From Anseranas semipalmata (lineage: Eukaryota > Chordata > Aves > Anseriformes > Anseranatidae): a stretch of 64,000 bases of DNA. This document shows positions 1 through 13,200 of this stretch, piece by piece. Numbering within the stretch: the first letter of the stretch is position 1; each line of letters begins with the position of its first letter. The stretch covers positions 817,600 to 881,599 of the forward strand of contig VXAA01007212.1 in the NCBI GenBank assembly GCA_013399115.1, read 5' to 3'. Made by a program: the position numbers and the translations under genes. Under the pieces are notes generated by a model that was not told where the DNA came from, ran no database searches, and saw only the letters and a program-made list of their open reading frames with translations.

Positions 1-3000
1 TTTTACCATATAAACACAATCTTAAAAAGTCACTAAAACCCTTGACATTACCAACAGCTGAGCATGTGGGTTTATTTATTTTTACTCTGGATGAAAAAGC
101 CTTTTTTCAACACTAAAAAAAACCACCCCTCTCAATTAAAAGATGTTTCTCATATGCTGTAGATCAGCAAAGCCAAATGTCCATATTCACTTCCTGCAAT
201 GGCTGGTGAAAATAGGAGGAAAATGCATGCAAGGCTTATTGACAGCAGTGTTTAAGACCTTCCTCCCTGCGACTCTGAAGGCATCCTGTTGGCCTAGTGA
301 CTTTCTGTGGACTAATGGTGCTATAGGGTGCATCTGAACCTCCCTTGTTCTGCCCAGCAAGGGGTAAAGATACCTTTTTTTTTTTTTTTTTTTTGAAGGC
401 CCTCTGAAGTAGCTCCTCCACACATCTCTTAGCATGTGAGGTAGGTTACCTTTTTCTGCAGAGATACTCACATTTTCCCAGTACTGCCTTCCAGATCATT
501 TCTGGCAACCCCAGATATCCAAAAACTTCACCAACCTAGTCAGTATGAACATCATGGTTCTTTGATTTCACTTCCATCCTTTGGTACAAGTCTATGTTCT
601 TGCAAGCTGAAGCATGTGAGCAGTGCTCCAAGAAGTCAGTGAGATTGCTCAGGTGCACGATGGCAGTTTGGAGCCTAGACTGTGGCTGAGGTGGGACATG
701 TGAGATATCAGATAGGGACACTGCTACTGAAGAACTGAAGATAAACAGCAGTGGCTGAAAAGACTAAAAGGGAGTGTGGCAAGATGGAATTATTGGGAAG
801 AGAGTCCCAGATGTCAGATTATTTTGTTATGGTAGCTGCAGGGCTTGTTGGAGTGAGGCAAATAATATATACATTATGCCACCTGCCTGTTCCTTGCCTA
901 GGATCTATAAAGTACTCTGATCCATAACAGAGGAGGCAGTAGAAATGGTGTGATAAGAGCAAAGGGTGAGTAATAGCAAGCAGATCTAGTACGTGGTCGC
1001 TGGATGCAGGTAACCAAGCAGACATTTGCTATCTCCTTGTGACTGCAGTGCTCGTAAAGTTCACAGGTGTGCTGGGCTGCAGAACTGGGACAGATGCAGC
1101 AGTAATGCAAAACTCTTCCTCATTCCCCAACACGCCTCAGGGAGGTGAGAAAGTCACCGTTATCCTTACTTATTCTGTCCTTGATCTCTTTTGAGCAGAG
1201 ATACTGCAGAACTGCATTTCACGATGAAAGCACCTCAGCCAGACATGTCAGCCCAAGCCTGAAACCAAAAGATCCTGTTTGGTAGGCCAGCAATTAATCT
1301 TTGGAAAGATAACAACAGACTGACCAAGAAATTTCAACTAGTGACCAAAAGTAATAAGGATTTCAAGTTCATTTCCCTCTAAGGATTTGAGGCTTTGCTG
1401 TGTTTAAATGTCCACTTAAGAAATCCTGAGAAAGTTATAAAATTCATTAAAAACTTAATCTTAAAAAAAAAAAAGAAAGATTTTTCTTCAAATTTGGAAG
1501 GAAGGAACGCAACTTTGAAGGCAAGCATTAATGGACGGATTTTTAAAAGCCGCTGAATAACTAAAACTCCTTTTAACATAATGCTACTTTTTATCCTGTT
1601 AGAATCACCGTGTACTGCCCAAGCACAGAAACCAGATTTAATGTTCAGAAGATTTTTAATATACTCCAGAGGAATGATACTCTTCTGCTTAAAACAGCAG
1701 AGATACAGGTTTGAGATTTGTGTTCAGACCCCATATTTAGCACAAATTCCCTCTATATCTTTAAAGCACATTTACTATTCTTGAAAGCCCACTTCACTTT
1801 CCTCCTGACAAAGGCAGTGGATAAGAACATGATCAAACCGTGAGAACAGCCTCGTGGAACAGAAACGCAGCGTCCCTTCCACAGACTTAACAAAACAAAA
1901 GGACCAGACTGATCCTTTGTTTTACTGACTTTATTAATCAATAAAAATGGATTATTTTATATTGCCATGTAGTATGTATCCTTAAATGGACATCACCTTC
2001 TTTCAAATATAAACAAGTTTTGCTAAGTTTTCTACAATGGCAGGAAAACTGTACACTATTAGAAAGTGTCTAATCCTCCCATCTGCTGTTTCCTTAGAAA
2101 AATATTTACTTTTAAACATCTGTACTGCATTTTCCACAGTTCAAACACACACATAGCTCCTGGAATGTACATAGCATTTAGCAAATTTTTAACTAAGTTT
2201 TCTTAGTAATTGTATAGTTTTCCCTTGACAAGGAGAGGATCAGACTTTTTCGGGAGGATTACCTCTGCTCAACTCATTTCAAGCAGCTCTTGAATAAAAT
2301 AGTTCATTAGTTCACGAAAAGGAAAAACTCCAGGGAGCTGCTGGGGAAGGAAGAGAAAAGAACAGAGTGCCACAGTAATTAGGTTTTCAGATTGTCCCTT
2401 ATCCTCCAGAATGCAGGTACATACACACATGTCCCTCTTCCCCTTAGGTAAAGCACTTAGGGGAGCTCATTGCACGCTGTTCCCTGGGAATCGGTGTTCC
2501 AGGGATTAAAGTTGTAACCAGGCCATCATTTCCCAGAAAGATATTAAAAGATACCACTTCCTTATAGCACATTACTATAGCAGTGAAAGGGCAGGTATCT
2601 CCCCTTCACAAGCATTTAAATAGTTTTATTTCAGACTTCCTCAAAATTCAGTTTCCTGACCCACCACCCCTTTTTAGGTTCCCATGGCTGATGCTGGAAG
2701 ACCAAAGGATCTCCACTCAGCAGGAGCCACTCATGCCTGCCCGGGTGTGTGGGCAGCCTGGGGCAGCGGAGCTAGTGATGTTGCCTACCAGGGATCAGGC
2801 ATGGGATCGGTAGGAAATGAGAATGAGAAGTGGGGAAAGTGGAGGGGGCTGCAATTGTTCACTGGCAGCTGCTGACCAGAGGACAACCTCTTTTGGTTTA
2901 GACCTAGCACAACAGAGTATCCCAGGGCCACACCAGCCCCTGGAGGGCCAGGTCCTCTTCAGGACTGACAGCACCATACAGCTTCTTTGTGGCTTTACAC

Positions 3001-6000
3001 CACGTGGCACAAGGGCAGCATGTTTAACAGTGCAGCTTTCACGCACTTTTCCCGTTGTTCTGTCTGCCTGCTCTGGGCTTACAACAAAAGCATTCAGGTA
3101 GCCCGTATATCTCCAGCCAGACTGACTGAAATGCCAACTGAGATGCCAATGAATGCAGTTCTGGTGATACTTCTCTGTGCTTTATCACCCTCTCATTTCA
3201 AATCAGCTTGAAACCACCAAGAAACAGCTGATCATCATCAGAAACAATCATCAGGTCACCACCTCCCTAGCATGGATCACTGACCTTGAATTATGCATTC
3301 ACAGCTTACACCAAGACTGGAAAAATCAGAAGATGCCAGAAGAACGTGTTGCAACCTCCATGAACTCTCCAATTCTCCTTGTTAAAGGGTGCACGCATTT
3401 GTTGAAAGCCGAATTTTCCCACATATCTGTCGTGATGCTCAAAAATTAATGTTTTGCAATATCCTTATGTCGTTACATTCCCACTGTTATTACTTTGGGT
3501 TAAGAATGAAATTCTATCCTTTCTTCTGCTGAGGGGGGTCACTTTCATCCTGCAGTTTTAGGAGTCACAATTTTGAGCACCATGAGAGACTTCTTCATCT
3601 AGATACCATCATTTAAAACAGACTGGCAAGTTAAGAACTGGGCCATAACTTGACAGAAAAACTCTTACATGAACAATGATTTGCATATCAGATTATTAAA
3701 TGAAAATCTATCAAACTATCATTTATTGAAACAAACAGTCTATACACCCTGCTTTTGGAAACATTTTGCCTACGGGAAAAATTTAAACCTAGGCAGATAA
3801 TCAGGATAAGGTATTTGAACACTTAAATCCTGCTGGGGTCTTCAAAGTAAGTGTTAAGTGGTGCGTTAAATTTGTGCTGTTTCTTCTGAGCAGGGTGAAT
3901 TTGCTCTCCTGTAAATAGGGGGAAAAGCATTTTACAATAATTTGAATCCATGAATAAATGTAATATATTAAAATTTCTATAATATGACGACTAAATGTTT
4001 TTGTACATAAGCCAAATGAGTAGAATATCCAGGACTGAAATTATTTGACTGACCACAGAAAGATAATATATAATTAAAATGACATCTGCAGCACTAACCG
4101 ATGGGATAAGAGAAAGTGACATCACAGATCTCATATAAGCTGCAAGCATATTATTAGATCTAAACCTGGCTGTAAAATTACTATCTGCCCGTGGGATTAT
4201 CTTTAGGCATTCAGAAGCATTGTTTCATTTACTGATGGAACAAGGATGATAACAGGCTGACTTTGCTTGTCACATTATTTTTTGGCCTTTCTTTATTCTT
4301 TGTTCATGTTCACTGCAGATGAGAAGAAGACAAGCTTCAGCTGAATCACTTTCACGGAGCTTTTCATTGTTCTACAGTTTGTTCCATTTTTTTTTTTCTC
4401 CCAGAAGATAAAAACAAAAACATTTTTAATGGTGATAAAATCAATGAGGAGTAAAAGATGCACGCAGTGTAACATCTAGGAATGTGGCAATCTAAGGAAT
4501 ACCGATTGGCCTAATGCAGCACAGGAAGACTATAAGACTTTGCTTACAGCTCCCATTATTAGCACAAAGAACCAGTAGCTACCGGTTATATCTTGGACTC
4601 ATTAAAATTCAATGCCAAAACTCCTACTGACTTCAGTGGATACATTCCATCATTCTAGACCTAGGACACAGGTCATAATTCTTCTTCAGCTACAGGGCTA
4701 TCTGGGACACCTAATCTCTACAGATTACATTTCTGCATTAAGCTGGACAGCAGCTGCATTTTGATCTGTTTCACATACGATTTTTATGTTCCTGGCAAAT
4801 TATTAAGTTGCCTATACTTGTAGCAAAATTTGCGCTCCACCAACCTAAAATAGTCAAAATTCTAAGAGTGGATAACGAGACAGGCAGTGAAGATGGGAAA
4901 AAAGAAGTTCCAAACTTTCCAGTCGCTTTTGAAAGCCATGTTGATGATCCTGAACTGCACAGGGGACTAATATGCTCTCAGAAAGATGGTCCTAAGTGTC
5001 TAACTCCCGGTACTTGAAATAGCTCCCACATGACAATTTTGGGAACTAAGCAAAAGTCCAGGAGCAGGTGGGACCACCGCCAGTCATGGACTTGTGCATA
5101 CACTGTTAAGGTAAACATGGACCTTGTACTTTCCTCCACACTGTCCTGATACTGGGCAGCTACTGCCACATGTTATCTTTTAATTGTTCCTCCCAGTATC
5201 CCTTGCAATACATCTTAAACCTTCCTGCTCTACCAACCACTGAGAGCTGAAAACAGACTACATACGGAGAGAATGCTGACTCCTGCTCTTGTCACTAGAA
5301 TCTTGTTTTCCTTTGTTTTCTCTCCTTACCATACCCACCTGTTGTCCTTTATCTTAGTCTGCAGCCTGAGAGTGACCATCTCTAATACAGTCAAGGATTT
5401 AGCCCGACTGATGCTGTCAGTGCTACTGCCACAGAAATACATTGTATTAATACAAAACACACAGTAGTTAATACATTAACTACTTTTAATCCACATTAGA
5501 TTGTTTCATTGCCCCTTTTATAATTGATACACAGAATAAATAGCCTTTTCGTGCAGACTCTGTCAGCATAAATCTTGGACTCAAAACTCTCCGTATGTAC
5601 AGCCCCATCAATATGCTATTAAAAGCTCACATGGGATCTGTACAGAAATGAGGTGTCTGCAACCAGCTTAGATACACCATCCATGTTTCTGAATCATGAA
5701 TTATTTGTGACTACTCTGTGACTATGCAGTGGTGCATACAAACTCTTGGATGTAAAGAAGGATGGATACAAAGACCTAATGGCTAGTGGGGGGAAAAGAC
5801 ACATAACAACGGGTTTGAAGAAAGACAGGAATCATGGGATGATAAAGCACAACAAATACAGAAGTGAGACTTCACAGCAGAGTGTCAAAGAAAAAGAGCA
5901 GAACATGCAACACAGTACAAAGCAGCAATATCTTTGAAAATCAATTTGATTTTTAAATGTGCCCTAGATATAACATCGTGTAAATTAAAATCCATACTTT

Positions 6001-7102
6001 CCTGAAAGATGACAGCTGTGGGGCTAAACTGTGAGAAAAAGTTGGGATGATCTGTCCTCACCTGTGCTGTTATCCCATCAGAATGGCTGTTCATCTCAAA
6101 GTGGAAAGAAATATCTCCTTTATTTCAATATTAACAGATTCTTAATAGGTACGTTATGGCATATTTCATGTCAATTGATATGCAACACTTGTCTCAGTTA
6201 CCTTTACAATGGAATTCTCTTTGATATTCTTTGTTTCTCACTACACATCCATAATTAATTGGTTAACTTATTTTTAGGGAAATTATGCACAATCTGCAGT
6301 AAAGAATGGTCAAAAAGGACGAGCAGACCTGAAGAACTTTTGTATCACAAAATTTAAGCACATGCCTATGTTCCAAATGCTTCACGTATTGAAAATAGAG
6401 AGATCTTTATAAAAATATCTGTGCCTTCAGAGACTTCATAAAACAACAGTGATTAACACACAACAAAAAAATCAGAACTGCCTCATGTCCAGATGAAAGA
6501 GAAAGAGATGGGTAACAGCTGATTTGCTACTAAGACATATCAATTATTTTGCATACTTAGTAGAATTTACTACCTTTCTCTTTAGCCATCTCAATACCAA
6601 ATGCTTGCTCTTAACCAGACACGTAGGTTCTTTCTTTCCATTTTCAGAAATAGTAGGAACTGCCATAGGGCTATATAAAACCCATGTCAGCTCATAGGTA
6701 ATGACTGGGTTGAGTCACTCTGTGGGGGCTCCCCTTTCTCTTATTGTTAAGGAAAGCCAGCACAGACAAGACACCTGACTAAGATGAGAAAAAATTCTAC
6801 AAGATGAATCCTTCCTTCTGGGTCTAGAAACTGCGTTGGAAAGTCATCCCAAATGCAACATTTTCTGCATCCTTGTTTGAATAGAAATACTGAGAGAAGC
6901 CGTCTTTCTTGTGATGTGTTAACAGTTCTGCATCAGCACCAAGCCTGGTTGATGGTACATAGAGCTAAAAATGAATAAAATCCTCACTAAGTTGTTTTGA
7001 ATGTTCAGACTGAGTTCACTTTTTCTACTGAGGCTCATGCCACTTCCAGTTTTCCCTCAAAGCATTTGCTTATCCATATATTTATCACACAAATGGTCTT
7101 AC
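1..7102 (-). other. TBXAS1 intron (downstream of last visible exon), no gene seen
   Basis: This stretch follows the 7103-7233 exon in the transcript and should be intron until the next exon. I looked on the minus strand for the R-R-x-DFLQ, AGYE and heme-cysteine loop segments and found none. It contains a 20-base T run at 375-394, scattered A/T runs and a short fragment at about 4612-4642 resembling a fossil repeat. There is no recognisable recent CR1 or LTR copy. Open frames here are short and unlike known proteins. Confidence 0.7.
375..394. repeat. Poly(T) run, 20 bases
   Basis: An uninterrupted run of 20 T. It could be the poly(A) tail of a minus-strand retroposed sequence, but no parent sequence was recognised beside it. 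Confidence 0.9.
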
Positions 7103-7233
7103 CTCAGCTGCATCTTGCTGGTCTCTGAAGACGATTGCATTTTTTATAGTTTGGATAAAAAATCCATTCAGTTCCTTTTGTTTCTTGTTTGGCAGAATTC
7201 GAAGCAGTGGGATCATTATGAATGGGAAAGAAA
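7103..7233 (-). CDS. TBXAS1: TBXAS1 exon encoding [17 protein letters not shown]... (exon 8-equivalent)
   Basis: This exon has 131 bases: two bases completing a leucine codon, then 43 codons, ending in phase 0. The minus-strand acceptor is tctcttacag and the donor is gag|gtaaga. The peptide includes [18 protein letters not shown] and [20 protein letters not shown], ending AAE. Human TBXAS1 has PSIMVPLARILPNK...ELNGFF and RDQQAAEE at this place, which distinguishes it from CYP3A. It covers helices F' to G. The following exon should encode the R-R-x-DFLQ segment and was not found between 1 and 7102. Confidence 0.95.
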
Positions 7234-10200
7234 CTGTAAGAGATTTTAAAGCAGAAAACACTAAGGCAGAGTGTAAAAGCATGTAACATACCCCTCCTTT
7301 CATTAATATTACAAATCTCATCAAGTGGGATGCATTATTTTTGTGAAAGCTGTTTTTTCCATTTTCTCTCTCTCTCTTTTTTTTTCTTCCACCCCTATAT
7401 GTCTTTACAGGGTTTCCTTTTAGAAATTCCATTTTGGCTGGGACTCTCCTGCTGGACAGTTGCCTTCCAAGCTTGCCCTGACTTGCAAGTTGATGCCACA
7501 GAGCCAATACAACAAAGGGAAGAATTATTTTCTGTGCCTACTCAAACAATTACATACAGAAGGTGGGGGATCTTGACCCAGTCTAGCAAGTCATGGCACT
7601 GATCCATACAACTGTGTGGTAGTCATTCCCATATACAGTTTTTCAATATTTGGATATTAGTTTACTACTTTATTTTGCTTCTCTAAACAGACCAAAGACT
7701 CTTAAAGCAGGATGTTACCACAAGGATGGTCTCCAGTCCATCGCCTTTATAGTCAGGAACTAGACACCTGAGTGAAGTCTTGTACTTGAATAAACCCCAT
7801 GTTAACTCATGAACAGCTTAAGACTAAAAAATCAGTCATCAGAAAACCCCTGTTGCCAACAGGGCACCACAGTGTTGAAATTCAGACCATGTAATTTACC
7901 AGCAGAAAGAGACCAACCACTTTCAGGCAATCCAACCCCAAACTCTACACAGCAACTTTCTTTAATGGAGGACACTGTGTTAGAGGCTAGGGACAAATTT
8001 TTTTCCCTTCAGGAATTAGTCACAAACCCCACTTTGCAATCAGGCTAAACATTAACTCCAGGACATTTTGAATACACAGCTCCAGAAGGAAACAGTTCAA
8101 GTGCTGCTAGTACAGGTGCAATCTGTAATGCCAGCAGGATCAGATGGGCACAGGAAACTTTGCCACTGCGCCACCTGACGCTACTGTGAACGGGTCTAGA
8201 TAGCAACATGGTAAAAACTTATCAACCTTGATTATGCTGCAGCTTCTTCAGCTATAATTCTTACTGCCATTGTGTTAACAAGGCCTCCATCACCATGAAG
8301 CCTTAGTAGCGTTCATGACCTAGAACTAAATCATTTTGTACCCCATTCTTGCATTCCTAGTCTACTCACGTGAAAATAAATGCATTCTCTTAAAGACAGC
8401 CTGTGCTGGCACTTACCATCTTTATCCTTTATAGCTATCAGCCAGGCTGCTGATGCTATTTAAATAAGAATTTAGAGGACTTATGCTATCTGCTTATGCT
8501 CCTCTACCTCTCTTCTGTTTATTAGCCCACTTTTGTTTATGGGTGGGATTTCAGTCTCTACCAAGTAAAGTGAGTGCACAAAAACTTTGCTCTGATGCTC
8601 CCAAGGGCCACACTTTATTTATAAAATATAGATTACGTTGCAGTAATTCTGTTTTAATACAGAAGTGTGGCCCACAGGCTACCCGTCCCAGAAACCTTCC
8701 ACTTAGATCAAGCTGGAGCACTGCCTTCTGTGACTCTTGGTATCTGGATAAAGTTGCATTAACAGTGACAGGAGATGTAGAGTGTACCATGAAAATCTAG
8801 AGGGTACACTTGGACTGTAGGTTGAATTCTGAACACCTCTGAAATAAAGTCCACAATACATCTTCCTGCTCCTGCTTCAGGATGTTCTGCAATTTCAGAA
8901 TGACTTTCAGAAAATTACCATAAAGGAGTAGACAAAGGTGGACTATACTTACGGATTAGAATAAGAAGAGGCTTAAACAAAGACATTTCAAAGAATGTTC
9001 TGCAATTCTTAACAAAGGGGTCATCAGGATTCTTCTGAGAGTCCACCTCAGTACCAAAAGCTACACTACCAACAACATCCAAGGTAAAGCAGTTGTAACA
9101 CCTGCATTAAGAATGACAAATCATTAGCTACAACTTACATATCCATGAATATCTTGCTTCTACAAACACCACATAACATTAATTTTTGTCTCTGCTTTTC
9201 ATTTTGTTTTCAGATTTGAGCTTTGGTCACAGATGTTTCCATCAATCAGACAAATGCTGATGTTTAATAATAACAATCACCTCCTCTCCCTCTACAAAGT
9301 GAACATTTTCATATAGCTCAATAATTCTACCAATAATTTATATATTAAAAAAGTCCATTTGTTATTATCTAGAAATCTAATGCAACATAAATTCATAACT
9401 ATTATTTGTAGTATGCACACAAAAGAGTTAATTTCTTTCTCTCTTAAAACTGCAGAAACAACCGTCTCCTATCAGTCCAGTCTGAACTCTCAGTCACAAG
9501 AGGTCCTCAGGTAAAATTTCCTATTAAGGATTTCCTTTGTGTTCTTGATAGCTCCTTTCTAATGCAAAATCCTGCTCAAAACTAAGGGGTACTGACACCA
9601 CATGAAACCTGTATCTCTGCAGAGCGGCACCAAATGCTTTGAGAACTACAAATGATCTGCAGACCTAGGCATAGAAACTTTAGAACTTACTGAATCTCTC
9701 CCTACATATCTGGCTATCTATCCAGCTGTCTCACCATCTTTATTTCTAATGGCCCTTAGCAGCTATATTAATTCTGAGATAATGGACGGAGAATGTAAAA
9801 TATCCTTGCAATTTGATTCTTCTGATCTGTAGTTAAGTCTGCAATGACTGATTTGCTATGTTTTTCTGTAACTGTTCTTTTCTACAAAAGGCTAATATTA
9901 AATTCTCTGGTGTTTTAACCTGAGTGAGCATGAATTAAGAGGACAGGACTCAGGCCCAGTATATCCTGTGTATATACTGTGAAGCAGAATACCTCAAACT
10001 ATGATCCTTGGATCACTGTCGTTCTGAAGACACCAAAGTCGATTTGGAAGATAACAACAATGCTGCAGAGCTAAGTAACTTCTTTGGGTTTTCAACTCTT
10101 ACACAAAACAAAAAGGCACTATTGGATGTTGAAATGTTAAAAAAGGGGTTCTGCAATAAAACAGTAATTTCAGAAACCCTCAATCATTTACCTCGCCAAG

Positions 10201-13200
10201 TTATTGGAAAAGCTTAAACACTACATTTTGAGTTGTTGACAAAACACGAAAAGGCTAAAGAAAACTAATGTAAAAGAAGACAGAAGGTTGCAGACAGGGT
10301 GTCTACAGTCACAAAATAGCTCCTAAGGCAGTTTTGGAAAACTGCATTGCAATGAGAATCACATTTATATATATCAAACTGGCTGGAATGGTAGTATGAT
10401 AAAACAACTGGAAGAACGTATTCTGAGATGGTCAACATCATTCATTTCTACTTTCAAAGTCTTTTCCAAAGTGCCTCTTGAGGGGTGAAACCTTATCATG
10501 GATCAATAGCTAAAATACCAGGCAAAGAAAAAGGACAAATGGAAAAAAGGGAAAAACCCAGAAGGACTAAAAAGGTCAATTTTCATCAGAGCACTAGGCT
10601 AAATGCAATGTATCTCAAAGTTTCATAGGAACTCCTCAGATATTTAACATAAAGAGATCTTTGTGCACACACACACTTGCATGCATGCATGCATGCATGC
10701 ATATACATTTACTGGACAAGAGATAGATGAATAGTGGCCAAATATCCATTCTTTTAGATGAAAAAAAAAATATTTGTACTGCTCCAGGTTGGGGGAAATC
10801 ATGAGGAACTTCAGAAGGTGCTGACCAACCTAGCAAATGATGTGTACACAAAATAGTGCCTAACAGAAAGGATACATTTGAACTATTCATACACCATACA
10901 GAGGTTCTAGAAGAATTGTATCTGCTCAGAGAAGGGGCTAGGCAGTATTGTGAACAGCTCAGTGAAGATCTCTGCTGAAAGAGCAACAAAAAAAGATAAT
11001 AGGATCTTAAATGCATAACAAATGGGAGAAAGCACAGTATGGAAAATATTAAAGTGTCATTTTATAAATCAATGGTGCATTCTCATCTGGAGTACTGATC
11101 TCATCGTTTCACAAAAGGCTAGCGTGCCATTAGACAGGGTTAGGAAGAATGTGGTAAGAATGTGATTAAGTGCTCAAAAATACTCATACAAAAAAAAAAA
11201 AAGAAAGTGATGGACTAGAGGGATTTGATACTAGATCAATTTCTGTATTTGCACATTATTGGCAGACAGTAGAGAGCAGACTGGACAGGGACTGGTGCAG
11301 CTTTCCTTTCTGCTTCCAGCTGTTTAAACTTCATTAAACAACATCTAGAAATACATTAGATGCTTTCCCAAAATTACTTTTCAAGTATGCAATGGCTCCC
11401 CCCATGAAGAAAAGGCATCTATCAGACACATCCTCTATCCTATGATCTCCACTTATAAAAGCATGAGAAAAAAATAAATCTTGTTATACATACAGTAAGT
11501 GAATATTTAGAATAACTGCTGCTATTGACTTTTTTTTTTTTAAGCTGCTACTCATTTCTGGTATGTTGAACGTACCTCTGAATATCAAAAGCTTTGCCAG
11601 AATCTGCATAGATTTTCAAGTTACTCAGCAGAACATCGCAGGCCTGGTTTATTAGCGGTGTCATCTAGAAAGGAACGCATTCTATTGTGAAAACTGTTAA
11701 AGTGTAAAATAAATAATGATAATAAACAAATCACTTATTCTAAATTAGTTTTATCTACTAGACGGGATGGAGCTTTCAGGACCCTCTGTAGGCGTGGCCA
11801 GGCACTTTAGCACAAGTGAGATGAAATGTTAGGATTGCCTGTTAGAAGTAAACCTACACATTACAGGGATGCCGTTCCCCAGCTCTGGGCCTAAATTCAA
11901 GAGGCCCTGTTGCTTACCTGACCTTTGGTTCTTGTCCACCTATGTCTGTATACACAGACAGTGACCAAGCAAAGACATTCTTCTCTTTTTTTAATCATTC
12001 CCTGTCCCAGCTGATGATCTATCGCAATCCATATTTACAGGACATTACATTTAAGCTACATACACTCCAGAGCAGAAGGAATAACATTTTCTGTGGTCCC
12101 AAAGTCTTATAAAGATATCATCACCAGAGGCCCAGTATTTCCATCCTGCTGTCCCTCAGTTTGAGGGATATAAGGCATACATTGGGAAAGCACCGTGTGT
12201 ATCACTACAGTTTGCTGAGGGAAAAGTGCTGCCGTTACCTGAGGAGAGGGTTGTCTGGAGTGGCAACCGTCATCAAGTGGACACACGTGAATTTGTTCAG
12301 CTAGCAGCTCTTTCCGGTCATTGACCAGTGATGGTCAGGTAGACCTACTCACAACCTGTCTGTGGCTAACAGTGAAATAGTCTCCTCTTTAGCCCTTCAT
12401 GGAAACCAGACACAGGCAACCATCAAGAACTCCTTAAAGTATCTCTGTAACTCTTTTCATATGAAAGGCATCAGACACTTGCCTTGATTACACCTTCAAG
12501 GGGGGCAGAGGAAGGTGCTGACTGCTACTTTGAGTTAGGTCATAGCAGCAATACAGCTATTACCCTAATGGCGTTATTTGCTGTGACTCTTCCTCCACAG
12601 CGACTGCTGAGAGATCCTCCTACAGTTTAATACCCCCGTCTTGCCTCAACAGTTATGCCAAGCATTAGCAGACATATGCACAGCAACCCATCTTTCCTTC
12701 CTGAGCAACCTCCTTCAGCATACGGATGTCAACAAACATGAGAACAGACTTGTCCTACTACTCTGACATTCTTGTTACCAAAAAAGACTTACTGCAGCCT
12801 CTCAGCACACTCTGAAAGCTATGCAGGCTGCCCAGCCAAGTCCATTTTGCTTGGCACTTCTACCTCTGTGAAACTGGCATAACACTTCGTGCACAGGCAC
12901 ACTGCCATCCCAACACATGGGCAAGACTATATGCAGTCAAAAGGGCAACGTGGGAGCATCCAACGTTTTCCAAAGGCAGAAGTCTGAGTCAAGAATGTGT
13001 CTAGCTGCTCTCAAAGTCCTGTACCTATACGGGACAGAGCAGGTTGTTGCTCTTTCAGTTCAAAGCTGGATTGATTTGGGCTGTGCAACAGAAGTCTCAC
13101 AGAACAATTCTGAAGCCAGATTAGTATTCTGTAAAAGCAGCTGGTATATGTTTGGGAGCTGCACACCATGTTATGTGGCAGTTTTCTGCCCCTTTTGGCT

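Larger units (their letters stand above)
9102..11575 (-). other. TBXAS1 intron with an ancient LINE fragment
   Basis: A 2.5-kb intron. Its proximal part (9102 to about 10430) shows nothing recognisable. The distal part is occupied by an old plus-strand LINE remnant, a TGCA microsatellite and a 13-base A run at 11190-11202. Confidence 0.75.

Noticed and set aside
7104..7289. Second minus-strand frame across the 7103-7233 exon
   Set aside because: Shadow frame; only the frame reading RILPNK and ELNGFF matches the conserved protein.
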